DNA from: Crocodylus rhombifer
Taxonomy: Eukaryota; Chordata; Crocodylia; Crocodylidae
Direction of reading: 5' to 3'
NCBI GenBank assembly: GCA_038503035.1
Contig: JAVSML010024265.1
Coordinates: 333,225-397,224 of the forward strand
Length of the DNA stretch: 64,000 bases
Part shown: positions 24,038 to 35,675 of the stretch, piece after piece
Layout: every line of letters starts with the position of its first letter
How positions within the stretch are numbered: position 1 is the first letter of the stretch
Position numbers and translations under genes: made by a program
The notes under the pieces: generated by a model
Databases searched by the model: none
Told to the model about the DNA's origin: nothing
The model's input: only the letters and a program-made list of their open reading frames with translations

Positions 24038-27000
24038 CTTGTATTGTGCATACTGCAGCCACAGCTACGGATCTGGTTTTTGATCTAAAATCAACAACAA
24101 AAAAATAGCTGAGCATTAGAGTCACAGCCTTCTGGAGGCACATAAAACATGCACATATATATTTTTAAAAAATCTTTTTGTCATGTCTGTCCTTTTATTC
24201 ATGTTTCTACTACAAGTAGCAAGAGGCCACTGTCTTGGGAGGAACAGTAAAAATCCTGAGTATAGTGAAATAATTTAGCTGATAATTCCCCACTGCATAA
24301 TTTTCTACGCTTCCTGCTAGCTGACCTTGTGGGCTCCTGTCAGGTTGCTAAGGGAAATCCAGCAGGACTCCCGCTCTGCTTCTCTACTTTTAAGAAAGTA
24401 TTACAGGAAATGGAGGCATGTTTATGTCAGCTTAGTTATGTCCGTATTTGATCAAATGGCATTCTGAAACCAGCTTTCTTTTCCCTTGTTTTTAAATGCA
24501 GATGATAGATGTGTGATGAAAAACTGCTCTGAGCCAAGCAGTTGGAATCTTGTCTTTGGTAGCCTTTGCCAAAAAAGTAGGGATTGATGCAGGGGAAGAA
24601 AAGAGGAAACTATGATGAAACTGGGGTGACTGAGGAAAATGGTAGGAAGCTGTTTGAGATAGAGACTACCTTTATCCTTGTATCTCATACAAAGGACATA
24701 CATTACTCACACCAATAATAATCATGAGATACGGGCGCATGTTAGGTCATCATTTTAGACCCATGCCATGTGGGTAAGAGCCAGAAGTTGTTAATCTGCA
24801 ATAGTTATTCACTGACCCAGATAAAATGAGCTGGTTTACTCAGCCCAATTTTTAGTGGACAGGTGTCCACCACAAAAGCACAACCATACTTGTTGGCACC
24901 CTTGTTGACTGTCTCAGCAGAGTAGCCAAAGACTTAAATGGGCATAGAGACAACAGTACCTTCTGACCACTACAGGTGGTCCCTCTAGGTCTTGATTGAG
25001 ACTTCTTGAATGAGCAAGGTGGGCAGGAGGCTTGCATATTTGCTCCCTGTTTCTGTCCCTGTCGTACAGATAAATCGGAAATTTCAGTCTCTGCGGCTAT
25101 CAATCTGGTACATGGGGCAATCGCCAGAAAATTTACACAAAAATCAAAGGAATAAAAATAGGTGAAATAAAACAGACCCTCTTTCTAGCTTCCAAATCAG
25201 ACTTCGTGTAGGGCCAGGGAAACCAGTTACATCTAGGAGCCCAAACTGCTCCTATGATCTCCAATCATAATACAGGATTTTGAAGGTTGTTAGTAGTGTG
25301 GTTTAATGTGACAGGTAATGCAGGCAACTATGGCCATTGTCTTCACCATGACTTTCCCAGCTTAAGGAAAGTTTCACTGTGTCACATGTACAGGAAATAA
25401 TAAATAATTTGTGTCCAAGTTGTTCGTAAGTAATTATGGGCATTAATCAGGCTGAAACGATAGCATTGTGTGCTGTGCAGCCCTCCTTACCTCTGACCTG
25501 GTGACTGCAGCATTGAGTCATTGGTGAGTTCATCCAGAATAGATTCCTACCTTAAGTTTTTGTCTGCTCTAAAAAAAGAAGAGGTAAAAGGGCAATTTAT
25601 AAACTGTATGAGAGTTACATTTTGTAGTGTATTCCAATATGGGATAAGTCGGCTTCCTGTTTGCTGCTACTGTTTATAGGCTTACAGCTTTAGAACAGGA
25701 ATCGCATCAGCTGGCTTGCTCTGTGTCTCAGCTGTCACAAAGAGAATGTAGTAAAATTCATGATTAAATGTCATTACTTTGTGGCACAGAAGTGAGAACG
25801 CGACATTGTTTTGGATCAGTTCCTCTTAAAATTCAGCAATAGTAGCAAATTATGTCTGCTATGGATTAAATACAGCCATTTTTTGATCTACATTCTGTTG
25901 CATGCCCCAGAATTTCTATCAATAAGTTTACGCTTTATAGGCATTGATTCCCCCAGGCCTTCAACAGGAGAGTAAAAAAAAAAAAAAGGCCCTCAGTGAT
26001 CGAACTTCAAGAACTATTGTTCTACAGACTTCCAGAGCTTCATGTTAGTGAAGGTGGCAAATTTTTTATCCAAGTGGCTTGGACAGTAAATTCTCAGAGT
26101 TTATTTTTGGAGTATTTGTTGTTTTTAATGATCATTTTCTCCTGAAAATCCCTCTAATTTGGCATGTAAGTTACATGTCAGTCCATCCACAGCTCCTATC
26201 TCTGTACATCTAAATAGACCCATGCACAAAAAAAATTGTTTATATAAATAATAATTTTTCTCCTTTAAGATACCTTTCTGTTCCACAAAAGCTGGATTCA
26301 GAAATCAAATACATTTTTTTGGATATTTGTTTCTAAGAAAAATCTTTCATTCCTTTCTCCTTTTGTTTGCCAGCACTTGTATTCTTTGTTATGTCATAAA
26401 TAAAGGAAAATATTGTAGCTGCCAGGAAGTATTACGAAAAGCACTTTCATTCTTGTCAGTTTTCATTACTTTTAGCAGGTTGTGTGAGGACATTCAGCTT
26501 GGTGAATAGGAATGTGCATAGTATGTGCATATGGTTTATATTTGTACCCAAATTATAAGAGTGCTGATATTAGCAAAGGACTTTTATTTTCCTTGGAGTC
26601 TGGTATCATACTACACATGACGACAGCAGGATTGCTGCATCTGTACAGATGTTATGTCTGCCTGGTCCTGAGTTCAGCATGTGAGAAGCCTGTATTTTAA
26701 AAAATGGCATGTAATGTTTGGTCCTCAACTATAGAAACCATAGGCCTGATTTTTGGTAGTTCTGTGCACTTACAGCCCACAGTAACAGCACCTTGAAGTT
26801 CAAACTCTCTCAGGTTGAATACCCAAAATTGCATGCTGCAAATTAGTAATAACTTCTGAATATTTTGCTAAGTTCATACTGTCCAATATTGTAGTGATGG
26901 AGTTTACCAAAATATTTAAATGGAGAACAAAGTCTTACATAAGTTTCTAATCCACAGCCATCCTGTCCAATACATTAGTATATTTTTTAATACAAAGCAC

Positions 27001-27712
27001 TATGTGTATATTATCCATTGACAGACAGGTGACTGGTTCAGATGGGCACAGACAGTGTAATTTATGCATCCATTTGCCACGAGCATGTTTCCAGATCATG
27101 GCATTGTCTCCTCTTCTTGCTAGATGAGTTGAAACATTGACAGGCAGTGTGTTCACTTTTTTCTTTTATTACAGTAATTTATAAGATATTTTAGCTAACA
27201 GGAGAACAGCCCAAGGGGGCATTCTCATGTTAATTACCAAATGTGGGCTTGTCAAAATCAAATAGCTTCAGGAATAAAGTAAGTAGTACTGCATCATTAT
27301 ATTGTTTGGCCCTTGACCCAATATTAGCCATCTTTTTTAAATCTTGTTTTTGACTGAGTTTTTAAATAAAAAAATGCAAAAATCTGTCCCAGCATAGACC
27401 TGGAAAGTACTCTGAGGCACAGTGTAAGAATTTAAGATTTTTAGGATTGTTTAATATTCAGCTGAAAACCAGAAATGTTAAGAATGAAAGTAGTTATCTT
27501 TCAGATTTTTTATGAAGATGAAAACATCTGCAACAATTGAAAAATTATTTTTAATTTGATTGTCACTTCTGGTGCGTGGTCTCATTTTATTGTGGTGGTC
27601 ACCAACAGCCAAAGCCAGGTAATTTTCCTACTCATACTTAATCATACTGGGTAAGACCTGTTCCACAAATAGACCTTCCTGTTGATTTACTCAGCATAAA
27701 GTACTACACAAT
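24036..27712. other. AT-rich DNA, no gene or clear repeat
   Basis: About 3.7 kb with an oligo-A tract near 25974-25987 and frames of 83 codons or fewer without recognisable similarity. Confidence 0.4.
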
Positions 27713-28118
27713 GGGCACATCTACACAAGTCTTTTACTGCAGTTGCCTTATTAGCTCCACAGTAAGTGTCTCAGCATCTACACAGACAGGGCTATTAGGA
27801 CAGAGTAAACTAATTAACTCTGCTATAGGTTAGTGCTTGTAAACACAAGTGCTATCCTACAATGGATAGGGAGACTGCAGCTGTTATGAGTTCTCCAAGG
27901 TAGAAAAGAAGAGTCTCCATATGCCTGACAAAGGGTGTTTGTGCCCAAAAGCTTGCAAAGAACTTTTTTCCAGCTATTTTAGTTGGTCTCATAAAAGTTA
28001 TCACATCTACCCAAAGAACCTTGCCTGCCTATGTCCTTAGACCAACACAGCTACAACCAGCAAGCCTCCATCCTACAGTGGAGTTTTTTACTCCACAGCA
28101 GTGCATGTGTAGACACTG
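27713..28118. mobile_element. MITE of the TACTGTGCAGTA family (copy 2), interrupted
   Basis: It begins GGGCACATCTACACAAG and ends GTGCATGTGTAGACACTG, the same terminal style as 58380-58749. It contains partial relatives of the dodecamer (TTACTGCAGT, CCACAGTAAG, TACTCCACAGCAGT). A 201-bp retroposon is inserted at 27867-28067, so the MITE predates it. Its right terminus is eroded. Confidence 0.6.
27867..28067 (+). mobile_element. Retroposon fragment (possibly Penelope-like) with 15-bp target duplication
   Basis: The flanks CTATCCTACAATGGA (27852-27866) and CCATCCTACAGTGGA (28068-28082) match at 13 of 15, marking a retroposition-type target duplication. The insert contains GCCTGACAAAGGGTGTTTGTG, AAAAGCTTGCAAAGAAC, AGTTGGTCTCATAAAAG and a 3' part CTTAGACCAACACAGCTACA. 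A second copy in the opposite orientation lies at 61648-61890. I associate this sequence with Penelope-like element tails in reptiles, but the class is from memory. A tRNA-SINE origin is an alternative, because the antisense GTAGC.GTGTTGGTCTA resembles an A box. Confidence 0.65.
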
Positions 28119-28593
28119 ACAGGGCTGGCTGGGGCACGAGGGTGCTTCACTGCAGGGGCTGCCTGCTGGCTAGCCATGTACTGTAGCATCTTCGTGCCTG
28201 AGCCAGCCCCTCCACAGCACACTGAATCAGGTTGGAGCAGTCCCGGGCTGACAGGCTAACCTCCTGGGGCCTGTGCCAGTTGGGGCTGCTCTGCCCCAGC
28301 TAAATGTGCTTCAGTCCCACTTCTGGGTCTGTGGGCTGGATCTCACTCGTATGCCAGCTTGGCCCTGTGAGACAGTCCAACCTTGCACACCAAATCAGCC
28401 ACCAGGTGACTCTGTGCTGACACCAGCCATATGCCAGCATGGTTTAGTATGCAGGGTCTACCCATCTAGCCCACAAGCTCCCCCAGACAATGAATATATC
28501 CACTATTCCTCTGTTGCCAAATTTATGGACCTGTGGTTAGACCCATGACTGGAAGACAGATATGGCCCATGGGCTGGAGGTTGAATACCACTG
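28119..28593. mobile_element. Probable hAT-type MITE, right end visible
   Basis: A GC-richer segment ends in ATGGCCCATGGGCTGGAGG then TTGAATACCACTG, whose reverse complement CAGTGGTATTCAACC is a hAT-style terminus. The left terminus was not identified, so the start is only the end of the preceding MITE. Confidence 0.4.
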
Positions 28594-28949
28594 ACCTAAA
28601 CCATTCTGTCAATGGTATTCTCCCAGTTATATTAGAAGGGGATTGCTAGTTTAAGCATTTCTGATGACAGCTGCCACAGAACCATTTGAGGAAATATTCT
28701 CAGATCAAACTAGTTAGGATTTAATAGCACTAGCTGCAGTTAAGGGTTTTCAGGTGGAACCTATTGAAGAACACTATAATTTAATGTCTCATGAATGATC
28801 ACAGCAATTTCTACATGCTAAAGGGAACACCTCACAAGCTTCTTGTTAAGTACATATGATGGGAATGGCTGTTAGTAGCTACTTTCACCTAAACACTCAA
28901 AAATAACTAGTAACACAGACAACCTCCCCTTTAGGCTAGGGAGAAATAA
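28594..28949. other. No recognisable feature
   Basis: AT-rich spacer with no supported gene or repeat. Confidence 0.4.
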
Positions 28950-29520
28950 CTAACATGCCCTATCAATTCTTGAGCTAGCATACCTTCTGCTGTTTCCTCT
29001 GGTATCATGCTTTGCCTGATTTGAATCCTAGCTAGGTATCTCCTCAGATCAGGTCCCACGGCCCATAAAGTCCCCATGAAAAGATCAGGGCAATTCATCC
29101 CCTGAAGATAGCAAGCCTGGGTCCAGCTGGTCCTGACTGGGCAATCATGGCAACCAATCCCCTGAGGTTGCAAGCAACAAGCCCCCGGTCCCGCACCTCC
29201 GGCCTTTAAAAGCTGGCCCCAGCCAACAGTCTTTTACTCTGTCCTAGTAAAAGACTGGTGCTTGCTTCTGACCCTTCTGTAGTTCCTTGACTCACTCATT
29301 AGAAACTCTGCCTTTGACTCCTGATGCACGCTGACTTCAGCTTTAACTTCTGGCTCCCCCTGATTTCAATTTGCATGTCCAGCTTACCTGGAACTGTGGT
29401 CTCAACTCTTGGCTTATTGTGACCCTGGCCTTGACTCCTGGCTCCCCATGAACCCTCTTGCTGGACTTTCCAATTATCAGGTGACCTTCCTCAATCACCC
29501 ACACCCTGGTTCCTAATACT
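28950..29520 (+). repeat. Possible old solo LTR (promoter-like)
   Basis: A TTTAAAAG box (about 29205-29212) in a GC-rich context is followed by a start-like zone and a pyrimidine-rich, loosely repetitive leader of TTGACTCCTGGCTCCCC-type units (29270-29500). This layout resembles the U3-R-U5 of Gypsy- or retrovirus-type LTRs in reptiles. No flanking duplication, primer-binding site or internal coding region was found, so this is tentative. Confidence 0.3.
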
Positions 29521-29649
29521 CCTTATTGATGCATCAGTGTCCATTTGAGACTTGGATAAGATCTTGGGTAAGAATCTGCTCTACCAGAATGGAAAGGAGT
29601 AACACTCCATCAGGATATAAAGGGAAACCATCCAGTCCCAAACTAGGCA

Positions 29650-29945
29650 TTCATAGATTCATAGATTCATAGATGCTAGGGTCGGAAGGGACCTCAATAG
29701 ATCATCGAGTCCGACCCCCTGCATAAGCAGGAAAGAGTGCTGGGCCTACATTACCCCAGCTAGATACACATCCAACCTTCTCTTGAATACCCCCAGGGTA
29801 GGGGAGAGCACCACCTCCCTTGGGAGCCCGTTCCAGACCTTGGCCACTCGAACTGTGAAGAAGTTCCTCCTAATATCTAATCTAAATCTGCTCTCCTCTA
29901 GCTTGTGGCCATTATTTCTTGTAACCCCAAGAAATGAAGATGCCA
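29650..29945 (-). mobile_element. CR1 LINE 3' end (minus strand)
   Basis: The plus strand starts with TTCATAGATTCATAGATTCA, the antisense of a CR1 3' octamer-type tail, followed by GCTAGGGTCGGAAGGGACCT. The copy is severely 5'-truncated to about 300 bp. Its 3' tail form differs from the older CATAGAATCATAGAA type at 10921, indicating a different CR1 subfamily. Confidence 0.95.
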
Positions 29946-29946
29946 T
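29746..29946 (-). pseudogene. CR1 ORF2 C-terminal remnant
   Basis: The minus-strand frame reads [53 protein letters not shown] and then stop. It aligns directly with the C-terminus of the CR1 copy at 11987-12241 and represents only the last ~60 residues of the polyprotein. Confidence 0.93.
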
Positions 29947-30029
29947 CAGTCTCTCTAACTCCTCATTTCTAGTGGCTCCATATTCATGGAAACAATAATG
30001 GTGACCAGACAGAATCCTGCAGAACTCCG

Positions 30030-30480
30030 TATAACAAGGATTGGCAACATTTTACTAATGTGGGCCATAGCTTGCAACATGCCAGCATGATGAACCACTG
30101 TTCCCATGCTGCTACCCCAGCCATCCCTGGTCTGTGTGGTGAGCTGTTCTCACTCTGCTAATGCAGCCTCCACTGAAAAATGTGTAATTTTTTGAGTAAT
30201 CCCTCAGTAACAGCAAGCAGAACTTCGGAAGGGAGGAGGGAGGAGCAGTCCATAAAAAATAGGGATGGAGCAGGGGATCAACCAGCTGTTAGAAAAATGT
30301 GGAACATAGAAGACAGGCTGGAACAAATGGCTGAGGATCAGCACACAGTAACATGTGGACCAGATGAGAGTTTTGTGAGCTGGATCCAATCTCTTCTCAG
30401 TCTGGTCAGTGGTCCATGGGTTGCTGCTATATTTGATCTTTGCTATATACAATATCATTTGGAAGAAATAAGCAACCATC
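30030..30480. mobile_element. Diverged MITE, related to 35390-35675
   Basis: Blocks in common with the downstream copy, in the same order: GGAGGAGCAG/GGAGAGGAAG, ATCAACCAGCTGTTAG, GAGGATCAGCA and GGATCCAATCTCTTC, ending near a 'ggtccatggg' motif. The left edge GGATTGGCAACATTTT has hAT-like character. The 108-codon frame across it is not a gene. Boundaries are approximate. Confidence 0.45.
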
Positions 30481-32780
30481 TTATGCAATCCTTTGAGATG
30501 CTTTAGAAAGAATTGAGAATCTGCTTGACTCTACAGTGATTTGCAAGCGAATCTTCAACACCTGTGGTCAGGGTATCACAGGCAGCTCTCAAAGCTACAA
30601 GCATCAGTGTGGACACCTGATCCTCAGTCACTGACAAGAGATCAATATTCAACAGCACCAGGCCAGCTTCTATACTACACCCTGACTGAAAATAAAATTG
30701 ACCCTAACATCTTGCTGCTAGCTTCAATCATCTGGGAAAGGTTCAGATTTTTCTCTGAGATGATATCGCTATTGGAAAGTAAGCAAACATCACAGGCTGA
30801 AACTTAAGTAGAAAAGACTCACTTTTCTCAATGACTTAAGTTTTCATAATTATTCTTATGAATTGGGTGTGAAGCTTCGTCACCAGTCACTCCAAGTTCA
30901 CTCCCTAGAAGCAAATATGCCACCGTTGAGACACAGATCTCAGATTGGATCTGACTGATCCTCAGTAATGCCCCGCAGCAAGAAACACTTAACTCTTTCA
31001 CCTGAAGCAAAGAACCTGGATTAACCAGGTTGTTAACCACCTCTTTTCTTTGATTCCTGCAGTCACTGCAGAAGATTTCAAAAGTTCTTTTCCTCTTAAT
31101 CAGAACCAAGACTTAACCCATGTATGCTTTGGCCATCTCCTTCCTGTTTCAATAGTTGGAAGTCACAGTGACCTCTCAGATGAATAAGACAGATGAAGGA
31201 GGCAAGAAAGCACTTTGAAGTGTTCAGTAACCAAAGATAGTGAACTATTACTAAGTCCTACCTAACTAGCAATAGAGTACCCTAATAGCTGCACAATATT
31301 CCTACCGAGAAATTCCTCTGAAATCTAAGCAATCCCACTTGCCTCTGAGGGTAGACCTAAATAAATACAGTGTCCCAGCAGAAAATGTGTGCTCCTGGCC
31401 TCAAAACAAAAGAGGTAATTGTTGGTGCATAATAAAGGCACAATTCCTGTGTTATCTCCAATCCTGCCACAATAGCAGGATCAAAGATAAGACCAGCTAG
31501 ATGAATTGAACCATAGATCACTAGGGAGATGTTCATACAGCTTCCTTGATGACTAATTAGAGTTCATTGGTGTGGAAATTGGTGTCATTCAGAACTGTTA
31601 GTCCAGATGATTTACACCGGGGCAGGGTGACCTGCACAAAAACACTAGTCACCAGTTTGGGACTTGTATATTGTTGACAATCTCTATCAAAGCCGTTCGA
31701 AGGCTGAAGACCTTTGGTTCATAAAGCCAAATGTAAAAAGTACAGATTTATCACATCTCAGTGTCTCTTAGTTTGTACTGAGCAGTGCTGAATTCAAAAG
31801 ATAGCTTTCATGAAATCCTGCAGACAGCTAACAGAGCCCTGAAAGGACTCCTGTGTAGCAAGTTCTTAGTGGTGGTGATGGTTAGAGCTGGTTGAAACGA
31901 GAACTCTGATGAGGAGTTTCATAGTCCTATCCTAGAGAACTCTGTTCCCTTGCACTGGAGAGATTAAAACTGATCTCTCTGAGGGCCTTGTAACATACTA
32001 ATTTTAGGCAGCTTCTGGAGCTCTTAACCCCTAGATGGTCTACGCATTAACACCTGAAACGAGTTTTAAGCACACTTTAGGCAGCTTAAAGTTACACCAC
32101 TCCAGGGCAGGTTTATCTCTGATCCATGTTGCCCAGCTTGTGTTCCATTAATGTCTGGCCACTCCCAACAAATGAGCTGCCCAAGTTGCAGCCCCTCAGT
32201 GTCTCAGTGTCCTCCTCCCCCATCCTCTTGTTCTGTGTCGACAAACCTTCCACGCCCTGAACTCTGCTGCCCAGAGGGAAGATCTGGCTGCAAGCCAATA
32301 CCCCCTCCCACCCTGGGGTTGTGGCCTTTCCACTCCCTGGGGTGCAACTCCATGCAAACAATCTGCAGAGCACATGCCAGCTAGCCAGGTCACATGGACA
32401 AGAGCAGGTCCAGGAGTGGGGTCAAGATGGGGTGGGTGGGTAACAAGGTAGGGGACTAGATCCTGTTCCCATGAGCTGGAGCTTCTTTCCTGGAGCAGGG
32501 GCAGTAGCAACCACAAAAGAGCCTTCCCTCACAACTCCCAGCCACCCTGAGAAGCATAACCAGCACCCTCCAAACCCCAGTCCCTAATCCCAATTTATTA
32601 AAATATGAGACCTTCTTTAATTTACTTCCTCTTTATTTCTTTTTAAATTTTTTTAAACTTCTTTTTATTGTATCCTTCAGAGACCAACTTCATTTCACCA
32701 TCCTTTCCTCACCCCCATTTCCTTTCCACTTCCCATTTCATTATTCACTCCTACCCATTAACTTTCCACCTCCCAGCTTC
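30481..32780. other. No gene or clear repeat
   Basis: Moderately AT-rich sequence. Frames up to about 106 codons near 32196-32516 lie in a GC-richer patch and overlap on both strands, indicating composition rather than coding. A pyrimidine-rich run lies at about 32620-32790. Confidence 0.4.
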
Positions 32781-32879
32781 ATGTCGACAAGCGGTAGGAG
32801 AAAATATTATTCGGGGGCGCTGACCTGCTTGACCCCTGCCCTTTCCTCCTGCAGGGCCACTGTGGGGCCAACACATGCT

Positions 32880-33310
32880 AGTGCTGTATGCAGTGGCGGA
32901 GGAGCGGCTACATGCAGAGTTATGCCAGGCACTGTGAAATGGTGGTGCCATGGTGGTGCTGCTGCCAGTGGTGATGTGTAGGAGGTGCACCCGCACCACC
33001 TGCAAAAAGGCACTGTCTCCAGGCAGCCATGATTGGCCCTGGCCACCGCTGACATTGCCAGCAGTGCCTATGAATGGTCACTGACCCTTGATTGGCGCTC
33101 ACCCCCCTCCCAGCCACCAACAGTGCCAGCGGCATCTGCAGGATCTCCATGCTTACCGCTGCCAGGCACCTACCGCCATGCTCCCACTGCCACCAGCGCA
33201 GCCATGCCCTCCTAGCCACCAAGGGCACACGCCGTTCATGGATGCTGCTGTCACTGCAAAAAGTTTTTGGGGGGCTGGTTCCCATTAGCCCCAGAGTTCT
33301 GCCACCTATG
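32880..33310. mobile_element. Possible GC-rich DNA transposon remnant
   Basis: A GC-rich block has loosely inverted edges: GCAGTGGCGGAGGAGC on the left, and on the right a sequence whose reverse complement reads CATAGGTGGCAGAACTC. The edges resemble hAT-type termini, but there is no convincing target duplication. Several overlapping frames on both strands are compositional. Confidence 0.3.
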
Positions 33311-33600
33311 TTTATGTGTCCCCCCTCCCCACCCCCAACCCACTTCTCTCACACGTTCACCTAGACCAGGGATAGAAGCCTGTCCTGACTCACCAGCCCT
33401 GTAGTAGCAACTCACAGCTGTACCTCTTTGTCAGGTCCCTGCTTGCATGCTGTCTAGTGGCAAGTCACGTCTGCACAGGAAAGGGACAGTCAGAGAAGGT
33501 TTTTAGCCTGAATGTGTGACTGCTCCAAACTCAAGCTAGCACTAACACCAATCAACATTTGAGCAGCTCAAAGTAGAACAAGTAACAAGGCCCTAAAATT
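33311..33600. other. C-rich tract then unique sequence
   Basis: A C-rich run (about 33318-33345) is followed by unremarkable sequence up to the foldback element. No gene. Confidence 0.4.
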
Positions 33601-33602
33601 TA

Positions 33603-34663
33603 GTGTTCTTGATGAGTTCCGTTTTCCCAGAAGATTGTGAATAGCCAATTCACCAATAAAGATTTTCTTGGCCGATACGAAGGCCAATTATTAACCAGCC
33701 ATATCAGCCAATACCAATCCGATAGCCAATTTATAGTAATTTATGCAGCCTGGAAGCTTGGAGAGCAGCCTTCTTCCAATAAGTATGTGGGAAGCAGTAG
33801 AAAGGGGGCATGGGGGAGGGAAGGGAGATGTGTGGGGCAGATCGAGTCTCCCACAGTGAGGAAGGGAGTGGGGCAGCTCCCTGCCACTGCCCACAGCCCC
33901 GAGGGAGGCATGGGGAGGTATGTGCCCACCCCCCAGATTTGTGTGCAGGTAGAGGTGGGCTGTCCATTGTGGCCTTGGAGCCAGGGTCTGTACCAGCCCC
34001 TTCCTAGTTGTGAGGGATGGGCTGGGGCTGCGCTTGGTGTGGGTGGGGCTGGGGCAGCCTCAGCTGTGTGTGGCAGGAGGTGGCAGCACCGAGGGAGGAC
34101 TTTGGGGGGACTGTGGCTACCCCAAAATTCACCATAGGCCCAGGGGAATTCTGTAGCCACACCACAGGGCTCACCCTGCCCTGCCTGCCTTGAGTGCAAC
34201 CCCAGCCCAGGCCCCACACCAGCAGGAGGCCAGTGCAGCCCCTGGCCACCAGCCCATAGCAGGCAGTCCACCTCCAACCCAAGCACAAATCCAGGGGATA
34301 CATGCCTCCCATGCCTCCCCCATGTGTGTGCGCAGCAGGGGGGCTGCCCCCTCCCCACCCCACTCGTGGCTCCATCCCACACCCCATCCCAGGGTCACAT
34401 TCCCAGCCCCTGCTCCACTCCCTCCCTCCCTCCCTCACCATGGGGGCCTTGATCTGCACCCCCCATGCCCCTTCCCTCTCCCCCCCACCCCCCCCACCAC
34501 AGACTTACTGGTCGGAGGCTGCTCTTCAAGCTACATTCCTGGCCGAATGCACGAATGACACTTATCAGTCACATTATTGACCAAAAAAAGCCAATTGCCA
34601 ATCATGTTAATTTTGTTGTTATCAGTGCCAGTCCAATATGTGACCAATATATCAGTGCAACTC
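33603..34663. mobile_element. 1.06-kb foldback transposon (long inverted repeat)
   Basis: A TA dinucleotide flanks each side (33601-33602 and 34664-34665). The left end GTGTTCTTGAT resembles the reverse complement of the right end, GAGTTGCACTGAT. Inner segments also pair: AGCTTGGAGAGCAGCCTTC (near 33755) with the reverse complement of the region near 34510-34535 (AGCTTGAAGAGCAGCCTCC). In the GC-rich interior, GGAGGCATGGGGAGGTATGT (near 33904) pairs with the reverse complement of sequence near 34300. The two halves are inverted, diverged copies meeting near 34130. Long overlapping open frames (up to 213 codons) on both strands follow from GC-rich inverted sequence and are not genes. Confidence 0.65.
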
Positions 34664-34665
34664 TA

Positions 34666-35389
34666 GTGAATAGAGAGTCAATCTCAAAGACTGCAGAATT
34701 GTACACATTAGGGACTTCAAAGATTAGAGCCAGGACTTTGCATTTGAATAAAAAGGGCACAAGCAAAGTGAGGTGAGCTCTCAATGGCTTTGTATGAGAA
34801 AATCTTAAATGTAATTAATGACAAATATCATTTATAAAGGAATTTAAGCCAGTTTAGGTGGCTATAAACTGGGATGGGAGAAGGCAGTGAAAGATAATTA
34901 TGTTAATTTTATATTCTTAAAATGTGTGCCTCAGATCTCTGCCTTGTTCAGCTGGTTAGTAGAGGGATAGGGGGTCATTCACTTCCATGTCAATTGTTCA
35001 AATTTGGCTTTACTTGAGACTCTGATGACCTCTGACACAGGCTTCATTTTGTATTAGTTTTAGTGCCTTGGGAATTGATGCTGGAGTTTGTGAGGAGGAG
35101 GGGGGCAAACACTGAAAAGGCAAGCCAACCTCATCCCAGAGACCAAAAGACCCCAGCTGCTGCTGGTCCCCCCTCAAAACAGGTGCCAAGGGTCAGCACC
35201 CCACTTGCCCTGCCCTAGCTACGCTACTGGCCACTGGTCATGTTTACAGAATGAGTGTCCAGCTCTCGATAAATAGCATCCATGGGCATGCTGGCACTGC
35301 CTTCCAACCATGGTAAGGAATGCTGAAAGGATGCATGACCTACCTACCCTGCATACACACTAAACCCTGAAACAGAAGCTGCCTTAGAG
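34666..35389. other. Mixed sequence with one hAT-like right end
   Basis: No gene. Near 35215-35236 the sequence TAGCTACGCTACTG has the reverse complement CAGTAGCGTAGCTA, a hAT-style terminus. Its partner end was not found, so no element is delimited. Confidence 0.35.
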
Positions 35390-35675
35390 TAGTGCTAGAT
35401 GTGTCACCAGTGGCAAGCCCAATTTAGACTGGCAAATTCCACAGCACATTTCCCAAGGGAGGCTAAAAGGGGAGAGGAAGAGAGCACATCTTCACACAGA
35501 GCAGGAACAGAGGGGCAACAGGGAATCAGCCAGCTGTTAGGAAACAGCAAAACAGAACTGACAGCTGGCTGGCAGCAGAGGATCAGCATGCCATTCAACA
35601 GAGCTTCTCTCAGGCCAGATCCAGTCTCTTCATGGATCAGATCTGGCCCATGGGCCACAGTTTGCTAAACCCTGC
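35390..35675. mobile_element. MITE, hAT-like, second copy of the 30030 family
   Basis: The right end GCCACAGTTTGCTAAACCCTG has the reverse complement CAGGGTTTAGCAAACTG, a hAT-like terminus, with ATCTGGCCCATGGG subterminal. It shares the ordered blocks ATCAGCCAGCTGTTAG, GAGGATCAGCA and GCCAGATCCAGTCTCTTC with 30180-30440. The left end is approximate (CACCAGTGGCAAGCC). Non-coding. Confidence 0.5.

Noticed and set aside
23841..24143. Cysteine/valine and histidine/threonine repeat proteins.
   Set aside because: Translation artefacts of the CA microsatellite and the N gap.
27921..27960. A hammerhead-ribozyme-like core in the retroposon (CTGA.(G/A)A, GGG..CCC stem, GAAA/AAAA).
   Set aside because: There is an extra A between the core and the stem, GAAA is changed to AAAA, and I could not form helices I and III by eye. 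The similarity may be coincidental.
33741..34382. A 213-codon minus-strand frame and overlapping frames on the other strand.
   Set aside because: They lie in a GC-rich foldback element. Open frames on both strands with proline/glycine/alanine-rich products are explained by composition and inverted symmetry.
33780..34500. A CpG-island promoter.
   Set aside because: The region is GC-rich but belongs to a transposon foldback and has few CpG dinucleotides relative to its GC content. There is no adjacent first exon.
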